DNA of 64,000 nt from Pelotomaculum thermopropionicum SI (GCA_000010565.1 AP009389.1:2232001-2296000), one strand, 5' to 3'. Positions 24,672 through 33,680 are shown, counted from the stretch's first letter. Notes: generated by a model from the sequence alone, not told the origin. Program-made: numbers and translations.

Positions 24672-25309
24672 GCAGGTTTCTTTGGGTGCTTGCCGCAAGC
24701 CCCGTGGGTTTCCGGGCAGTAGCTCAGTTCATCGCCCTTGCAACCCAGGTTTTCAAAAATGACCGGCACTTGGTCTTTCAGGACTTCGGCCATTTGTCCG
24801 GCCATTTTTCTTATTTCCCACTCTGCCCTTTTACAGAGCCGCAGCTGCAGGAATTCATACAAAGCCTGGAAATTGCCGCTGATGACGAGGCTGGTGGTGC
24901 TGCCCAGCGGGAGCATTAATTTGGCCATTTCCCGCCTTTCGGGCTCCGTATAGCCCTCCCGCCTGTTCCATTTTTCGTAAATTATCATTATGGTGTTGTA
25001 GTCGTCCGCGTATTCAAGGCGGTCCTGCCACTTCAAGGAGGGCGGCACCACGCACTCAGTATCCTCGAAAGAACAGTAACGGGCGGACTTCACCGTCAAG
25101 TTAACGTGCGGGTGCCGGCTTAACTGCTTTAACAGGCTTTGGCTTACGCCCTCCACCAAAAAACTGGCCATCCCGTGCCGTGCTATGCTGCGGTGCCCGC
25201 TTTCCCACACCCGTTTCACAAGCCCCTCAGTGGGCCTGGATTGGTAAGGCATTGCCGCCGCCTTGAATAAAACGTCCACAGGGGTGCGGTCGATTAGCGT
25301 TACTCTCAT
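24668..25309 (-). CDS. thyX: Flavin-dependent thymidylate synthase ThyX
   Basis: 213 residues from ATG 25309 (GAGGAGGGG upstream; the longer frame to 25489 overlaps the previous gene). ThyX makes dTMP from dUMP using FAD and NADPH. The signature region appears as LSRHPHVNLTVKSARY, where most enzymes have RHR-x7-S-x-R; Pro replaces the second Arg. The catalytic-domain helix ESGHRSIARHGMASFLVEGVSQSLLKQLSRH is typical. It is grouped with dUTPase and dNMP kinase in phage nucleotide metabolism. Confidence 0.88.
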   Translation of the reverse strand: MRVTLIDRTPVDVLFKAAAMPYQSRPTEGLVKRVWESGHRSIARHGMASFLVEGVSQSLLKQLSRHPHVNLTVKSARYCSFEDTECVVPPSLKWQDRLEYADDYNTIMIIYEKWNRREGYTEPERREMAKLMLPLGSTTSLVISGNFQALYEFLQLRLCKRAEWEIRKMAGQMAEVLKDQVPVIFENLGCKGDELSYCPETHGACGKHPKKPA

Positions 25310-25323
25310 TGTTTGCCCCTCCT

Positions 25324-26085
25324 CTAGCGTGCAAATACGTGGCTGCCTATTTGGGTCGTTACCGTATGCCCTCCCGCCCAGCCTGCAACGTAAGGGTTCC
25401 AAAAGTACAAGGCCCCGTAAGTCGGGTCGTAGCCGCTTAAAGCGTCTTGGGCCGCTCTGTAAGATGTCCCGGTAGGCGTTTGCCACCACAAGGCCCCGTT
25501 TGAAACTACTTCAAAGGCGTAAGGCTGATAGATAACGCCCTCTATGCTGTTAGGGAAGCGGGAGTCGCGTACACGGTTCAGGATAACGGCCCCCACGCCC
25601 ACCATCCCGGCGTAAGGTTCGCCCCCTGCCTCGGCCTGGATAACACGGGCCATTAGGTCCAGGTTGGGCCTGCCGCTTACGCCCCGGTTGACGGTAACGG
25701 GTTCCCGCCGCTGTCCGGCCTGGGGTGGCGAGGCCGCCGGGATATACAGCCTTTGGCCTACGTAAATATAGGTCCCGTTTAAGCGGTTTAGCCATTGGAC
25801 AGCCTCAACGGTGGTCCCGTAAGCCCGGGAGATAAGCCACAGGCTGTCTCCGGGCTGGACGTGGTAAACGTCCGGCACGTCCAACTCCTGGCCTGCGAAA
25901 ATAAGGGCGTTGCCGCCGTTAGCGTCTAAAACCACGTCAGCCGGTACGCCGTAAGCCTGGCCCAGCTTCCAGACAGAGTCGCCGGGCTGCACGGTGACGG
26001 TGGCAGCGTGGGCCGACTGACTGTAGAGCACTAGGGCAATGAGAAGGGCCGCCAGCATCATTAAAAGCCTTTTAAATGATTTCAA
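25324..26085 (-). CDS. Secreted LysM plus SleB-like cell-wall hydrolase
   Basis: 253 residues from TTG 26085 (AAGGGGTG 7 bases upstream). It has a signal peptide (residues 1-28, ending SAHA) and two LysM peptidoglycan-binding motifs (about 30-72 and 74-118). The C-terminal Hydrolase_2/SleB-type domain (about 135-253) has MARVIQAEAGGEPYAGMVGVGAVILNR with the catalytic Glu region. SleB enzymes are lytic transglycosylases of spore cortex. Its place in a nucleotide operon rather than the lysis module is odd; it may help release or alter host spores. Confidence 0.88.
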   Translation of the reverse strand: MKSFKRLLMMLAALLIALVLYSQSAHAATVTVQPGDSVWKLGQAYGVPADVVLDANGGNALIFAGQELDVPDVYHVQPGDSLWLISRAYGTTVEAVQWLNRLNGTYIYVGQRLYIPAASPPQAGQRREPVTVNRGVSGRPNLDLMARVIQAEAGGEPYAGMVGVGAVILNRVRDSRFPNSIEGVIYQPYAFEVVSNGALWWQTPTGTSYRAAQDALSGYDPTYGALYFWNPYVAGWAGGHTVTTQIGSHVFAR

Positions 26086-26227
26086 GTAATTTCACCCCTT
26101 GGTCGATTAGTTGGGATACGTGTTCCAAGTCGTCCCGGTCGAGGTAAAAGCCGAAGTGGTAAACGACGAGCCATATCAGGGCTATCACGAGCAGGAAGGC
26201 AATCCAGTATTTTTGGCGGTAGCCCAT
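26072..26227 (-). CDS. Small single-span membrane protein
   Basis: 51 residues from ATG 26227 (MGYRQKYWIAFLLVIALIW...), with one membrane helix (about 8-27) and an acidic cytoplasmic or outer tail. It overlaps the TTG start of the hydrolase by 14 bases, so the two are translated together; it may be a partner for the hydrolase. GTGATAAAG-type sequence gives only a weak ribosome site. Confidence 0.6.
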   Translation of the reverse strand: MGYRQKYWIAFLLVIALIWLVVYHFGFYLDRDDLEHVSQLIDQGVKLLEII

Positions 26228-26238
26228 GTCCGGCTTTA

Positions 26239-26850
26239 TCACTTGCAGCCCCCCTTTGTCCCGGTATGGCCGTAGGCCCCGGCCCCCCGTTCGGTTTCGG
26301 CCAGTTCCGCAGCTTCCACCAACTTCACGTTATGCAGTACCGGGGCAAAGACCAGCTGGGCCACACGGTCGCCCTTTCTGATTTCAAAAGGTTCCCGGCT
26401 GGTGTTCCAGAGGACGATTCCCACGTCGCCGGTGTAGTCGGCGTCGACGGTGCCCGGTGTATTCAGGACAGTTATACCGTGCTTTAGGGCCAGGCCGCTC
26501 CTGGGCCTTACCTGGGCCTCTATCCCGGCTTCCATCTGTAAGGCAAGCCCCGTCCTTACTAAAACCCGCTCCCCGGCCCGGACGGTAAAGGCGGCGGTTT
26601 CGGTGTCGTAAGGTTTCTTGACGTTTTCCGCTTTAACAACGTCCAGGGCGTGGAGGTCGAGGCCGCTGGAAAGCGGCGTGCCCCGCCCCGGTATCATGGC
26701 TTCCGGGTGCAGCTTTTTGACTAAAACCTTCAAAGCGTCCACTCCTTCGATTTTGACTTTGGTTACGGTCTGCCGGCCGGGTATGGCCGCCGTTAACGCG
26801 GTGCTTTCCCCGTCCGAAAAACCCAGTTCCAGCCGTACTTTCCGCATCTT
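26239..26850 (-). CDS. dut: dUTPase
   Basis: 203 residues from ATG 26850 (GGGAGG 9 bases upstream). Trimeric dUTPase motifs appear in order: SSGLDLHA, RPRSGLALKHGI, the catalytic NTPGTVDADYTGDVGI, GDRVAQLVF and RGAGAYGHTG. It removes dUTP and supplies dUMP to ThyX. About 55 extra N-terminal residues precede the core, more than in most phage enzymes. It starts 21 bases after promoter P2 and leads the dUTPase-hydrolase-ThyX operon. Confidence 0.92.
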   Translation of the reverse strand, partial: KMRKVRLELGFSDGESTALTAAIPGRQTVTKVKIEGVDALKVLVKKLHPEAMIPGRGTPLSSGLDLHALDVVKAENVKKPYDTETAAFTVRAGERVLVRTGLALQMEAGIEAQVRPRSGLALKHGITVLNTPGTVDADYTGDVGIVLWNTSREPFEIRKGDRVAQLVFAPVLHNVKLVEAAELAETERGAGAYGHTGTKGGCK

Positions 26851-26870
26851 CATCGCCCTCCCAATACACA

Positions 26871-26898
26871 CTCCGTAAAGGGAAAGGCCGGTGTGACA
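26871..26898 (-). promoter_or_regulatory. Phage promoter P2 (TGTCACA type)
   Basis: Minus strand TGTCACA, 14 bases, TACGGAG, 20 bases before the dUTPase start. Confidence 0.7.
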
Positions 26899-26933
26899 GA
26901 GGACATATCGTCCCCCCGGATTAAGCAATGTTT

Positions 26934-28829
26934 TTAAACTGTCGCCGTGGGTATTCGTAGTTCTTGCGGGTGTCGCCCCAGCTTGACTGACACTTTGGTA
27001 AAGTAGCCGATGACCCGCGTTAAGTGGTCTTCTATGGGCTCCCCGCATACCGGGCAGGTCTTGCCGGTGCCTACAACGGAGGTATGGCCCTGGGTGCATA
27101 TCCCGAAGCCGTAGTTTATGGCGAAGTGCTCCACGCCTTCTTTCAGGGCCAGGAGCATAAGCCGCTTCATGGTGTCCGGGCTTTGAATACGGTCCTGGAT
27201 ATTCAGGTGCAGGATGCCGCCGCCGGAAACGTGCTTCATAAAGCGACCGGTCAGCTTCACCCGGTCAACGGCGTCCATATCGGCGATAAGGGGGATATAC
27301 TGGTTGCTGTAAAGGCTGAACGGCTGGAGAATGTCGCCGTATAAAACACGGTCTTTCCCGGCCAGGGTCACGGCGGTCGATTCAGCCGGGATTTCTTCGG
27401 TGTTGAAGCTGTGTCCGGTCTCGCGGCTAAACTCCAAAGCGTAGCCGTCCGTTACTTTCAGCACTTCTTCCGAGAAGGCCTGGCCGCCTTCTTCTTCCAT
27501 CCGGAGCCCCGCGAAGTGGCACATCTCATAAAGGCCGTGGATTCCGATGGTCGAAAACAGCATATCCAGCGTAAACCACCGCAAAGGCTTGAAGAACTTG
27601 AGGAAGCCCCGCTCCACGCGGCGGCGTAAAATTTCCTCGCGGTGTACCAGTAAAAGATCGCGTGCCGCCTTAACCCGTTTGTCCAGAATTTCAAAGAAAT
27701 GCTTGCGGGATTCGGTTTCCAGGGCTATACGGGGAAAATTAATGGTAACTACGCGGTGGCTCCCTATATTCAGGCCGCCGTTGCCGAAGCTGTCGGCCCT
27801 GTAGTCCATCCGCCCGGTGTCGTTAATGAAGCGGCAGCACATGGCGATCTTGGAGCCTTCGTTGGCGTAGATGTTATACACGCCCAGCTTGATGTTCGTC
27901 CGGGCCACGAAGTCCACGAAGTCAGGGTCGAGGGGTCTCCGGTTTTCGTCAACGGAAAGGTTGGCGGTCAGGACAGGGAAGCGGTAGGGGAGGCCGGTCT
28001 TGGGATCGCCCTGGGCGAAGTATTCAGCTACAATTTTTTGGACTTCCATTACGTATTCGATGTCCACCGGCGTGCCGTCCGGGTAGCGGTAGCCTTCAAA
28101 CAGCTTTTGGAGGTTTACCCGGTCGAAAATGGATATGTTAGAAAACGGGCTTTGGCCGGATACACGGAATTTGTTGTTCATTACGTGGACAAACTTTTGC
28201 CACTGGTTTTCAATGTACTTCTGGCCGTCCTCGCGGCCGGGTTCAATACCTTCCCGCTTCAAGTACCAGCACAAGTTTACGATGAAGTCTCCGGGAGCCA
28301 CGGCCCCAACGAATTCCTGGGACAAGTCCATCGTGGTTTCAATTACCTGGGCCACAAAACTGTCGGACCGCCGGGGCGGGGTGCTGTGCAGCTGGCCGTA
28401 GGGCCGCCCCTCGACCATCAGGTTAGCCGTGGAATAGGCAAAACAGTAAGGCACCTGTACCCCGTGGCCGCTTGCGTCGTGGAAGTATAGCTCCCCCCGC
28501 CAGATAGCGGAAATAAGTTCGTTGGCCCTGCGGGTGTCGAAGCGTTTTTTGCTGTACCGCCATAACAGGTAGTAGCCTTCCAGCTTCAAAAGGCCCTTGG
28601 TCACTTCGGCCTGGTAGTTGTTTGCCGACAGTTCTTCGTTGGCGTTGGCGTTCATGTCCACGGAGGAGTCCGCCAGCCGCTTTGTGAAATAGTCGTGGCT
28701 CATCTGGCCCACGTCAACTTTACGGGGGCTGATGCCGTCCAAGTCCAGTAGTTGCAACCCCACCGGGTCATTTGCAAATTTCCTGTAAAGGCGGTCAAAG
28801 CCGGGTTCGAAGGTTACAGTTACTTTCAA
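26934..28829 (-). CDS. nrdD: Anaerobic ribonucleotide reductase, large subunit
   Basis: 631 residues. A glycyl-radical enzyme that reduces NTPs to dNTPs without oxygen. The C-terminus has the zinc-site cysteines C-T-Q-G-H and C-P-V-C and then RVIGYF, where the Gly carries the radical. No N-terminal ATP-cone regulatory domain is present, as in many phage versions. It overlaps nrdG by 4 bases (ATGA). Such a gene makes sense only for a strictly or facultatively anaerobic host. Confidence 0.93.
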   Translation of the reverse strand: MKVTVTFEPGFDRLYRKFANDPVGLQLLDLDGISPRKVDVGQMSHDYFTKRLADSSVDMNANANEELSANNYQAEVTKGLLKLEGYYLLWRYSKKRFDTRRANELISAIWRGELYFHDASGHGVQVPYCFAYSTANLMVEGRPYGQLHSTPPRRSDSFVAQVIETTMDLSQEFVGAVAPGDFIVNLCWYLKREGIEPGREDGQKYIENQWQKFVHVMNNKFRVSGQSPFSNISIFDRVNLQKLFEGYRYPDGTPVDIEYVMEVQKIVAEYFAQGDPKTGLPYRFPVLTANLSVDENRRPLDPDFVDFVARTNIKLGVYNIYANEGSKIAMCCRFINDTGRMDYRADSFGNGGLNIGSHRVVTINFPRIALETESRKHFFEILDKRVKAARDLLLVHREEILRRRVERGFLKFFKPLRWFTLDMLFSTIGIHGLYEMCHFAGLRMEEEGGQAFSEEVLKVTDGYALEFSRETGHSFNTEEIPAESTAVTLAGKDRVLYGDILQPFSLYSNQYIPLIADMDAVDRVKLTGRFMKHVSGGGILHLNIQDRIQSPDTMKRLMLLALKEGVEHFAINYGFGICTQGHTSVVGTGKTCPVCGEPIEDHLTRVIGYFTKVSVKLGRHPQELRIPTATV

Positions 28830-29272
28830 TTCGGCCTCTCCTTTCTAATAATTACCTGGTTGGAGCTTGCCGGGAAGCCCCCGGTTTTCAGGTCGTCGCG
28901 GTACTCGCCGGCCACGATGACGTCGCATAAAGCGGCGATGGGTTCCGGTATTTCGCCGGGGCTGTAGCCGGTGTAAAGCCACGCCTCGATGTTGGTCCCC
29001 CTTATGAACTTTAACAAGTGTTCCAGGGCTTTCGGCTGTTCCAGCGGTTCTCCTCCAACAAAGACGACGGCCTCGTACCAGTCGCGGTTTCGCCATATAC
29101 GGTCAATTATTTCCTGGGCGTCTATTTCCCGGCCCCCTTCGAAGGGCTGTAGCTCCGGGTTGTGGCAGCCGGGGCACCGGCGTCTGCAGCCTTGAAAGAA
29201 TATGCTGAAGGCCACTTTGCCCAAGGCGTCGCCGGTGTTTAAGTCGTCGAAGCCGCCCACTTTAACTTTCAA
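28826..29272 (-). CDS. nrdG: Anaerobic ribonucleotide reductase activase
   Basis: 148 residues, radical-SAM activase of NrdD. The 4Fe-4S binding motif is C-R-R-R-C-P-G-C-H-N (about residue 29), and the GGEPL strand follows near residue 74. It is the first gene of its unit, 20 bases after promoter P3; nrdD follows with overlapping codons. Confidence 0.92.
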   Translation of the reverse strand: MKVKVGGFDDLNTGDALGKVAFSIFFQGCRRRCPGCHNPELQPFEGGREIDAQEIIDRIWRNRDWYEAVVFVGGEPLEQPKALEHLLKFIRGTNIEAWLYTGYSPGEIPEPIAALCDVIVAGEYRDDLKTGGFPASSNQVIIRKERPN

Positions 29273-29292
29273 TATTTCACCCCCATAGTCCT

Positions 29293-29320
29293 CACCGTAA
29301 AGCAGGCCACGCCCGTGACA
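29293..29320 (-). promoter_or_regulatory. Phage promoter P3 (TGTCACA type)
   Basis: Minus strand TGTCACG, 14 bases, TACGGTG. It lies between a terminator (29332-29356) and nrdG, so this unit must start its own transcript here. Confidence 0.7.
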
Positions 29321-29331
29321 CTAAAAAAGGG

Positions 29332-29356
29332 AAAAAGAAAGGCAGCTTTCGCCGCC
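29332..29356 (-). terminator. Terminator before nrdG
   Basis: Minus strand GGCGGC-GAAA-GCTGCC (stable GNRA loop) followed by TTTCTTTTT. It ends the long operon from the sigma gene to the resolvase. Confidence 0.8.
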
Positions 29357-29369
29357 GAGTTTCCACACT

Positions 29370-29714
29370 TTAAGAAGCCTCTTTTTCTTTCACGCCTCTT
29401 CCGGTGATTTGCCACTTCCGGAAGCCGACGTGATCGACCCACACCCACAGCTCGAAGTCCAGGTTTTCAGCTTCGTCCAGGCCGTAATCTCCTATGAGGT
29501 CTTGGATCGCCTGGATTTCCTTGCGGTAGGCCGACGGCGTATACAGCTTTGTCCGTTTGGACTGCACGGCGATAATGCGGTCCTTCCGCAGGCCCAGGAC
29601 GTCGATTTTGGAATGGGAGCCAGCGGAACGGAGGACTAAAAAGCCCTGTTCCGCCAGGTCAGCCATTATCCGGCGTTCCGTCTCGTAGCCCCGCCGGTAG
29701 TTTGTCCGTGCCAC
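29370..29714 (-). CDS. Hjc-like Holliday junction resolvase/PD-(D/E)XK nuclease
   Basis: 114 residues. It starts MARTNYRRGYETERRIMADL, the usual opening helix with a catalytic Glu. It contains GSHSKIDVLGLRKDRIIAVQSKRTK, where D and the Q-x-K-type strand match archaeal Hjc/Hje-like resolvases. Its start overlaps the stop of the preceding nuclease gene. It would cut recombination branches during phage DNA packaging or repair. Confidence 0.78.
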   Translation of the reverse strand: MARTNYRRGYETERRIMADLAEQGFLVLRSAGSHSKIDVLGLRKDRIIAVQSKRTKLYTPSAYRKEIQAIQDLIGDYGLDEAENLDFELWVWVDHVGFRKWQITGRGVKEKEAS

Positions 29715-30616
29715 TACGCCGCCTCCTTAATGCAACGGGTTTTATACGGACAGAAAATACATTTGGAAGGGTCGCCTCCGGGCACTTCGCCGTTGTAGTA
29801 GCTTTCGGCTACTTCGGCGAACTTGTCCAGCAGGAGGCCCCGCTCGTAGTCGCCGGTTTCCACGTAAAAAGCCCTCATGTCGGGCCGTGCTTCCTCGTTC
29901 TTTGTCCAGTTGTCTTTTGCCAGGCTTTCGTAAACCACAAGGAATTCATTTAAGCCGAACAGCAGGGAATAGGCCGTGCACTGGTCGCGGTGGCTTTCCT
30001 GGGCATCCTTCAGCTTGTAGGTGCCGACGGCGGAGACGGTTGTGGACTTCGTTTTGAACTCCAGGCCGATCTTGCTGTTGTCCGGCACATATAACAGCAC
30101 GCCGTCCATCATGCCGTATATCTGGAACTTGACGCCCCGGTGTTCGAACTGCTTGACCTGCCTGATGTTCTTTTCCCATGCGGGGCGGCCCTGGTCAGTC
30201 CGTGCCATTTTAAACTTCGGATTTGATAAATACTTTTCAGCGTACAAGAGGTCTTTCTGTATGGCCGCGTGGACGGCCGTGCCGTTACGCATCCAGCGTC
30301 TTTGGAACGGGAAGAAGGCCTGGGGTTCCGGTTCGACCTTGCACGCCCTGAAGAAAAGTTCCCGCCTGCACTTCGAGGCCGAAGACGGCGTAAAGGTGGC
30401 TATCTTTTCAAAGTTCAAACGGCTTGTGTCGTTTTCCAGGGCCAGCCTCCCGTCTTCCAGCATATATTTTTCAATTTCGAAGTCCAGCGGCAGGTCCAGG
30501 GAATGGAGGTCGTCAAAGTGCCGGAGGATAGCTCTGGTCAGGACTTCGCCCCGTTCCTGGCTCTGTACTTCTTCGCGGAGCCGCCTGGCCCCGCTTCTAT
30601 TTACTAAGCAACCCAT
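29714..30616 (-). CDS. RecB/Cas4-like phage exonuclease
   Basis: 300 residues. A PD-(D/E)XK core with GMMDGVLLY (catalytic Asp, about residue 168) and IGLEFKTKS (E-x-K, about 183). A C-terminal C-I-F-C-P-Y-K-T-R-C cluster plus an early Cys (SKCRRE) could bind an Fe-S cluster as in Cas4/AddB. It follows the polymerase gene with a 13-base overlap, so it likely acts with it in replication or recombination. Confidence 0.8.
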   Translation of the reverse strand: MGCLVNRSGARRLREEVQSQERGEVLTRAILRHFDDLHSLDLPLDFEIEKYMLEDGRLALENDTSRLNFEKIATFTPSSASKCRRELFFRACKVEPEPQAFFPFQRRWMRNGTAVHAAIQKDLLYAEKYLSNPKFKMARTDQGRPAWEKNIRQVKQFEHRGVKFQIYGMMDGVLLYVPDNSKIGLEFKTKSTTVSAVGTYKLKDAQESHRDQCTAYSLLFGLNEFLVVYESLAKDNWTKNEEARPDMRAFYVETGDYERGLLLDKFAEVAESYYNGEVPGGDPSKCIFCPYKTRCIKEAA

Positions 30617-32859
30617 TTATATTCTCCCTTCTTGACCCCGTCACCCCAACGGGCCATAATTTCCGTATCCACTTTGACCGGGACTTCCAACTCGGCGGCC
30701 CTGACCATACAGGCTTCCAGTTCTTCCACTTCGGCCAGGGTAATAGTGTCCCTCACCAGCAGCAGGGCCTCGTCGTGTACCGTGCCGTTTATCTTCCAGC
30801 CCCTGGCCCTGGTGTACTCGTACAGGTTCAGGAGTGCCCGTTTCATAATGTCGGCGGCGGTGCCCTGGATTCTCGCGTTAACGGCCATCCGCCTTACCCG
30901 TTCCACCTCGCCTTTTACCGCCCCGAATTTCCTTTTTAAGTCCTTGGGTATACCCTTATTTGACCAGAAGTCAAGGGGCACCCGTTCAGTGCCCAGGGCC
31001 TTACAGATTTTGGCCGCCAGTTGATCGTAAACTATAGCCTGCTCCCGGTGGCCGGGGAAGCGGCGTTTTCTGCCGTAAAGCGTAGCCACGTATTCGTTTT
31101 TCTTGACGAATTCCCAGGTATCTTTAATGAAGGCGTAGACGTCCGGGTACTCGTCGTAAAAGCCTTCTATAAACCGGTGGGCTTCTTCAACACTTATCCC
31201 AAGTTGTTCAGACAAGGTAAACATAGACGTGCCGTACATCACAGCCAGGAGACCGATCTTCATCATCTTGCGGTACTTGCTGCCGTCCCCGCATTCGGAC
31301 AGCGGCACTTTAAAGACACGGGCCGCCAGGGTCGAGTACAGGTCTTCGCCTTTCAAGTAAGGTTCACGGAAGTGGGGATCGCCGCTCATGTGGGCCAGGA
31401 TTCGCGGCTCAATTTGGGAAAAGTCGATGCCCAAGAGCAGCCAGCCTTTGGGGGCCACGATCAGCCGCCGTGCCCTGGGCGGCAGGTTCTGGAGGTTCGG
31501 CTCCCGGCTTGCGAAGCGTCCGGTGACAGTCGCAACCTGGTTAAAGGAGCCGTGGATGCGGCCGTCGGCCTTTAGCTGGTGGGGGAGGGCTTCCACGTAG
31601 GTGCCCAGCAACTTGGTCAGTTCCCGGTATTTCAACAGGGGTTCTATTCCGGGGTGCCTGCCTTTGAGTCCTTTAAGGGTCTTGACGTCGGTTGATCGTT
31701 CTTTGCCCTGGGGAAGCCCCAGCCGGTCATAAAGCACCTCGGCCAGTTGGGCCGGTGAATTGAAGTTGATTTCCCCGAAGTGGGCGACAAGCGTTTTTTC
31801 TACTTCGGCAAGTTCGCCTTTTAGTTCCTCGCCGTATTCCTGGGCAAACGCGGTGTCCACTGCAAAGCCGGTCTGTTCCATTTCCACGCAGATGTCTACC
31901 AGGGGGTTTTCCAGTTCACGGTATAATTTTAAAAGGTCTTCCCGCTTCGTCAGGTGTTCCATTTGCCACTTGTAGAGTTCCCAGGTCAGGTGGGTGTCCT
32001 TGGCCGCGTAGATTAAAGCCATGTCCAGCGGCACGTCCGCAAAACAGGCCTTGCCGAACAGGTCTTCAAAGGTGTGGCTTTCGCCGTCAAAGCCGAAAAA
32101 CTTCCCGTACCTGGTGGCCAGGTTTTTCAGGGCCACGCTCGGCTCGTTTTCGTTCAGGATTTTCATGGCGATCATGGTATCGTGGGCCAGGCCCCGCATC
32201 CGCATGCCGTGCCTTAACAGCATATGGATGTCGAACTTGGCGTTGTGGAGGACTTTTCCCACGGTTGGGTCAGTCAGATACCGCTTCAAACCGTTTAATA
32301 CGTAGCTCCTGCGAAGCTGGGGGCCGGCGTTGTTATGGGCCACGGGAATATAGACGTGGTAGCCGGCACGCGGCAGGGTAAGGGATACCCCCACGATGAC
32401 GTCCTGGTAAACGTCCACGCCGGTGGTTTCAGTGTCGAAAGCGAAGGCCGGTTCATGCCGGAGGTCTGCCAATAAGGCTTTAAACTGGTCTTCGGTCTGG
32501 ATCAGCCGGTAGTTGTCAGGCTTGGACTTTAATAATTTTGCTATTTTTTCGTTTTTCTCAGCTAATTCCAGTTCCCTGAACTTTTCTGAAACCAGCTTGC
32601 CGGTTATCTTTTCGGGAGGCACGTCCATTCCCAGGACACCGTTTTCCACCGCCGCCTTCACCCGTTCGGCCCTTTGCCGGTCGAGGCCGCTTTTAAACTT
32701 GGACATACCAAAAATCTGCTTCCAGCGGTCTTCCCAGCTGGTGGCCGCCTTCACCCGTGCCTTTTTTCCCTGGGCCTCTTTAACACGCTCGGCGGCCCCC
32801 CTTTCGGACAAGGCCGCTTTTTCCATTGTTTTCATCAACCCGTCAAAGTTCAGTTCCAT
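30604..32859 (-). CDS. polA: Phage DNA polymerase, family A
   Basis: 751 residues. A 3'-5' exonuclease domain (about residues 120-320) has FAFDTETTGVD (DxE) and DTHLTWELYK. The polymerase domain (about 340-751) has motif A GIDFSQIEPRILAHMSGD, motif B RKMMKIGLLAVMYGTS and motif C HDEALLLV. There is no 5'-3' nuclease domain. The N-terminal 110 residues are charged and unique. It should be the replicative polymerase of the phage, with the primase, helicase and ssDNA-binding protein encoded nearby. Confidence 0.95.
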   Translation of the reverse strand: MELNFDGLMKTMEKAALSERGAAERVKEAQGKKARVKAATSWEDRWKQIFGMSKFKSGLDRQRAERVKAAVENGVLGMDVPPEKITGKLVSEKFRELELAEKNEKIAKLLKSKPDNYRLIQTEDQFKALLADLRHEPAFAFDTETTGVDVYQDVIVGVSLTLPRAGYHVYIPVAHNNAGPQLRRSYVLNGLKRYLTDPTVGKVLHNAKFDIHMLLRHGMRMRGLAHDTMIAMKILNENEPSVALKNLATRYGKFFGFDGESHTFEDLFGKACFADVPLDMALIYAAKDTHLTWELYKWQMEHLTKREDLLKLYRELENPLVDICVEMEQTGFAVDTAFAQEYGEELKGELAEVEKTLVAHFGEINFNSPAQLAEVLYDRLGLPQGKERSTDVKTLKGLKGRHPGIEPLLKYRELTKLLGTYVEALPHQLKADGRIHGSFNQVATVTGRFASREPNLQNLPPRARRLIVAPKGWLLLGIDFSQIEPRILAHMSGDPHFREPYLKGEDLYSTLAARVFKVPLSECGDGSKYRKMMKIGLLAVMYGTSMFTLSEQLGISVEEAHRFIEGFYDEYPDVYAFIKDTWEFVKKNEYVATLYGRKRRFPGHREQAIVYDQLAAKICKALGTERVPLDFWSNKGIPKDLKRKFGAVKGEVERVRRMAVNARIQGTAADIMKRALLNLYEYTRARGWKINGTVHDEALLLVRDTITLAEVEELEACMVRAAELEVPVKVDTEIMARWGDGVKKGEYKWVA

Positions 32860-32912
32860 ACGATCCCCCCAGCCTACGCCGGCTTTTTGGTAACGCTGCC
32901 CTTGCGGTATTT

Positions 32913-33680
32913 TTAGACAACGCCCCTTGTTTCCTTAACTTTTTCAACGGTACCCATGACGTCGTCCGCGTGGTTGGAAAGCCATCCCCGGTAGTTGGTT
33001 TCCAGAGTGCAGTAGGAAACAAGTGGCATACCTTTAAAATGAAGCATAAAGAGTTCGAAGGGGGTCAGGCCGTGCACCCGTTTGATTTTCCGGTTGTCGT
33101 TCTGCCTTAACGAGCCGAGCACCACTACTTTGCAGTCGTCGGCACAACGGGTAAGGGCTGTCTGTATTTCTTCCAGGTCAAAGGACTGGGCCTCGTCCAG
33201 TATCACAAAGGCTCGCCGCCAGGTCAGGCCCCGGATAAAGGCAGTTGACAAGGCTTCCACCTTGGGCGGTTCTTTCTTCATGGGGTCAGGCCTGGCCCAC
33301 TTCCCATAAAGGCCGGGCTGTACGACCTCCATCGCCCCCACCAGCGGGGCCATGAACGGCAATTGCTTTTCGTCCACACCGCCGGGTAAAAAGCCCACCT
33401 CACGGACCGGGACCGTGTTCCGCAGGTATATCAGCTTATCGTAGGTGCCCGCTTCCACCTCGTAGACACCGGCCAGGACAGCCAGCGTGGTTTTTCCGGT
33501 GCCTGCCCGTGCCTCGCAAAACACGGCCTGGACGCTTTCCACAGGTGCCCACAGTGCTTGCATATATGCCAGCTGGTGCTCGTCGTCAAAGACGTAGAAG
33601 CCGCGTTCGGCCAACCACTTCCAACGTATTTCCCCTTTAGCGGCGGGGGCTGTACGGCTGCCACTTTTCTTTCTACCCAC
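32913..33680 (-). CDS. PhoH-like ATPase
   Basis: 255 residues from GTG 33680 (GGAGG 7 bases upstream). Walker A is EARAGTGKTTLAVLAG (about residue 60) and Walker B is FVILDEAQS (about 160), with the NTVPVREVGFLPG loop typical of PhoH. PhoH proteins are common in phages and have helicase/RNase-linked roles that are not well defined. It sits between the ssDNA-binding protein and polymerase genes. Confidence 0.88.
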   Translation of the reverse strand: MGRKKSGSRTAPAAKGEIRWKWLAERGFYVFDDEHQLAYMQALWAPVESVQAVFCEARAGTGKTTLAVLAGVYEVEAGTYDKLIYLRNTVPVREVGFLPGGVDEKQLPFMAPLVGAMEVVQPGLYGKWARPDPMKKEPPKVEALSTAFIRGLTWRRAFVILDEAQSFDLEEIQTALTRCADDCKVVVLGSLRQNDNRKIKRVHGLTPFELFMLHFKGMPLVSYCTLETNYRGWLSNHADDVMGTVEKVKETRGVV

